NCBI GenBank assembly: GCA_022749755.1
Contig: CM040440.1
Coordinates: 21,811,269-21,875,268 of the forward strand
Direction: 5' to 3'
DNA length: 64,000 bases
DNA from: Azadirachta indica
Lineage: Eukaryota; Streptophyta; Magnoliopsida; Sapindales; Meliaceae
Shown: positions 61,068 to 64,000 of the stretch, piece after piece
Layout: each line of letters starts with the position of its first letter
How positions within the stretch are numbered: the first letter of the stretch is position 1
Program-made: the position numbers and the translations under genes
Notes under the pieces: model-generated
Database searches by the model: none
What the model saw: only the letters and a program-made list of their open reading frames with translations
What the model was told of the DNA's origin: nothing

Positions 61068-64000
61068 AGATATTACCGGATTCTGGTTGTTAACAAACAT
61101 TTGACATTACATGTTGAATATGTTTTATTGGCTGCATTAGTGTAGTCTTGCTTGTGTTGATTCCCTTAATCTAATGACATCTATCCTACTTTCAGTGCTG
61201 AGATGTGTAATTCTACGTATATCATTGTACCCGTGATATTTTGAAAACGAACTGTCACAGCCGAAAATTCCAACTCCTTGTGGTGTTTGCCTATTTTTAA
61301 GCGAACTTAGGCCCATTACCCCACCCCCATTAATGTAATCATGATAGAACCCATTATAGTTATTCTCATCACAGGGAGTAATAACATTTTGGTCCCTGAG
61401 CTTTAAAATTTTCACTTCGCGCGCCTGTGATTCACGTTCAAATGATCTTATAACACTTGTTAACCATTTTTCACCTGAGGACTTCGTTCATTTGATCAGG
61501 AATTTGGCAATGATGCATCTATTTGCATTGTTAGTGTCAATTTTTCTTTTACAAATTAAAAGTTTTAAATCCTTTTTTTATTAAAAAAATAAAAAGTAAC
61601 AATACGTTATAAATATTGTGGTCAATTCCAGATCAAATTGTTCAATAGGTCCTTATTAGAGATGTTAAAGAGTTAAAACTACTGTGAGTGCAAGTAATTT
61701 TCAGACAGATGAGATAGCCTAACGGTCCATGTAAGTTGCACTTGATTGCTCAAGCCCAATAGAACAGGCTGACAGTTTTAATTTTTATCAGAATGAATGA
61801 GGCCTCAACAAAATCAACGATGGGCTTAGTTCTTTTCAGCGATAGTTATCTGTCCCACATTAGCATCTCCGTTCTCTCGTGAAAACTAAATCAATAATGA
61901 CGACATCCCGTTTTAAAAGAATGCAACTGTTAGATGCGACATGCGCACATCGATGCCCTAAAACTGCAAGTTTCAGGCTTCAATTCAAGCTAATTCTTGC
62001 TTTGGGACCAATGGTTCTCCGAGAACTAGCATCATCGATTCATCATTTACCCCCCAAAACAGTAAATCAAAAAAGCCATCACATGGCAAACTCGGCGTCA
62101 CTATGATATGACCAAAGCAATTTCAAAACGTCACAGTGAATAAACATAAAGATACGGTGAATCCAAAAACATATTTTCTTTTGGGCTAATGGAACTGGAA
62201 CTGGGTAAGAATCCCGCTTCATGACCAAGCATGATTGGAGAAATAGTGATCCCAAGTAGATGGTGTGAGCAGGAGCTGCAGACATTTCTTCTTAACACGT
62301 TCAGCTGCAGTGCACATCCCCAGAGTACACATTCACATTTAACAGCGCTCACTGCAACTTACAATACCCTGTAGTAAATTCATCGGCTCAAATTTTTATA
62401 CCGAGCTTTCCCAGGCTTTCTTGGGATATTCTTCAATGTTTGCACTCAAGACAAAAAGATCTGATAATAAAAAACCAAAAGGAGTTAAAAAAATGATAGC
62501 AGTTTCCATGTCAACTGAAAATGGACTGCATACCTAAACCAGCAGAAAAAAAAAATCGCAAGCCATTAAACTGTAGATTATGGTTGATACAAATCCCAGG
62601 AGCCAACTGCCAGCTCTAATTTGACACTATTATCAAGAGCAAAGTTGGCATGCGTCTTTTAGGCCTTATTAAGAAACCAAAATCTGTCCCCAAATACAAT
62701 AGTCAATGGCCAACCAAAACCAAAGTATCAATACTTGTAGGTATCCCAAAGTTTCTAGCAATGGAAAGAAAAGTACATACAAGATCGGATGCCAAGGATT
62801 CAAGAAATTTATTGATTCTGCAAGCATACAAGACTGAGTTTCAGGGATATGTCACAAATGAAGCAGTCAGTTTTCAATATTCCATTACTAAGAGATTTGG
62901 GAAAACAAGTACAGATCTCGATGATTAACGAAAAATTTAATTTGAATCCATCCTCAGCATCCTTTACAACATGGTGTCATCCGAAACAACAAAAAGGAAA
63001 CCAGATAAAGAGGACAAGAGTTGAATATAACAGAGCAAGAACATCGGACCAAAATAACAGATGCAGTTATTGTAGAAATTTTGACCATAGTTTCAAAACC
63101 TTAGACAAGCATGTGTTAGAGCGGTGAGCATTTAAACACCAACAGAGAAGTATTAAAATTTAAGAAACCAAAATCTTAGAAGTGAATTTCCAAAAGTACC
63201 TTGAAAAAAGCCAACCAAAACATTGGTGACTTGCTATTGCAATTGCTATGCCTAAACCCAAGGAAATGAGGCCAGCATCAAATCTGCACAGTGCTTAAAC
63301 TTGTTCTACAGGGATAAACAAGGGTGAAGCAAGATGACCAAGCCATTGTCCCTGTTAACAGGCATTTATATAACACACATAGTAGACTGCAATATGCCTG
63401 AAACCTACTAAACTATCCTAGCTTCTGAAGAAACCCAAGAACAAGCACTCAAGCTTTCCTGGCGCTATTAACCAGATTATGAAATGTATCCAAAACAAAC
63501 CACATATGAAACTTCACACATTAACACCACAAACATGCACAAGAGTCATAGCTAGAATTTGAAAAATATAAGTTGTAAGAAAAAAGGCACTGGTTATGCA
63601 TCTTCTGGACAATATGATCCAAAGGCACCAAATTGGCATGACATGTATAAGTTCTAGTACTTCAAAAAAAAGAGGGATTTGCCTGAGCCTTTCTATAAGC
63701 AGTAAAGATTGGTTAAGAATCTAGGTGAATTGCCCCTCAGCTTTTAGAAAATAATGATAATAAGAATTTATATAACTAAAGGCAAAATACATACACATCA
63801 ACAAGAATATGTTAAGTAAAACTGCACATCATTAGTAACTTATACCTACAACAATATCAAATGACAAACGAAAAAAAAAATACTGATGTGCATTATAGGA
63901 AGAACCCCAACAAAAATCATGAAGGTCCAGATAATGGTTAACAAATAGTTATATAATAAGGTATGTGCAGAGAAGCCCAATTGGCTATACTTTACAGAAT
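61068..64000. other. Gene-poor end of window; possible minus-strand gene 3' part
   Basis: The LBD 3' untranslated region comes first. A stretch from about 61370 (TTTTGGTCCCTGAGCTTTAA and onward) has the look of dispersed repeat DNA. On the minus strand, short spliced-looking coding stretches occur at 63251-63200 and 62460-62433 (or an open frame at 62533-62396), which may be the last exons of a gene entering from the right edge. No protein family was recognised, so no CDS is called. Confidence 0.3.

Noticed and set aside
1..64000. tRNA, rRNA, CRISPR arrays, prokaryotic operons or viral genes
   Set aside because: None seen. The only tRNA-like signals are degenerate A/B boxes inside SINE-type elements, and no capsid, reverse transcriptase or integrase motifs were found.

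Overview
This is a nuclear plant window. The genes have many introns with GT-AG borders, the spacers are AT-rich with (AT)n and (CT)n microsatellites, and the gene families are plant-specific (LBD, AHL, LITTLE ZIPPER, ARK kinesin). The proteins look like those of a core eudicot, probably a rosid; the species cannot be fixed from the sequence. Ten protein-coding genes were resolved, and exon coordinates were worked out by hand from splice signals and reading-frame continuity.

Layout. 0.3-2.3 kb (+): small cyclophilin CYP18-1/PPIL3 type, whose ATG lies alone before the first intron. 2.8-3.3 kb: probable foldback/MITE element. 3.5-10.7 kb (+): long FHA-domain coiled-coil protein, 13 exons. 14.5-14.9 kb (+): LITTLE ZIPPER (ZPR) protein, with a perfect inverted pair of HD-ZIP III-type half-sites upstream. 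16.4-23.5 kb (+): armadillo-repeat kinesin ARK2, 19 exons. 26.9-27.9 kb (-): AT-hook protein of the AHL22 type, intronless. 27.9-36.1 kb: 8 kb spacer with microsatellites and a SINE-like insertion. 36.1-36.7 kb (-): calmodulin-like protein. 37.7-46.5 kb (-): Sec7 ARF-GEF BIG3, 11 exons. 47.8-49.9 kb (+): P-class PPR protein. 50.8-53.0 kb (-) and 58.6-61.1 kb (+): a divergent pair of LOB-domain genes (LBD18/30 type and LBD19/31 type). 61.1-64 kb: no confident gene.

The most informative result is the gene order. From memory of the Arabidopsis map, CYP18-1, ARK2, BIG3 and the PPR gene are consecutive there (At1g01940-At1g01970). LBD19, LBD18, AHL22, ZPR1 and an FHA gene lie together at At2g45410-At2g45460. 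In this window both series appear, each collinear, interdigitated gene by gene. This is what an unfractionated ancestral segment should look like if its two Arabidopsis duplicates lost reciprocal sets of genes.

Functionally the window combines housekeeping genes (cyclophilin, ARF-GEF, PPR) with developmental regulators: ZPR (HD-ZIP III feedback inhibitor), AHL22, and two LBD factors of classes linked to auxin response, lateral roots and xylem. There is no operon-like organisation. Shared regulation is plausible only for the divergent BIG3/PPR and LBD/LBD pairs.
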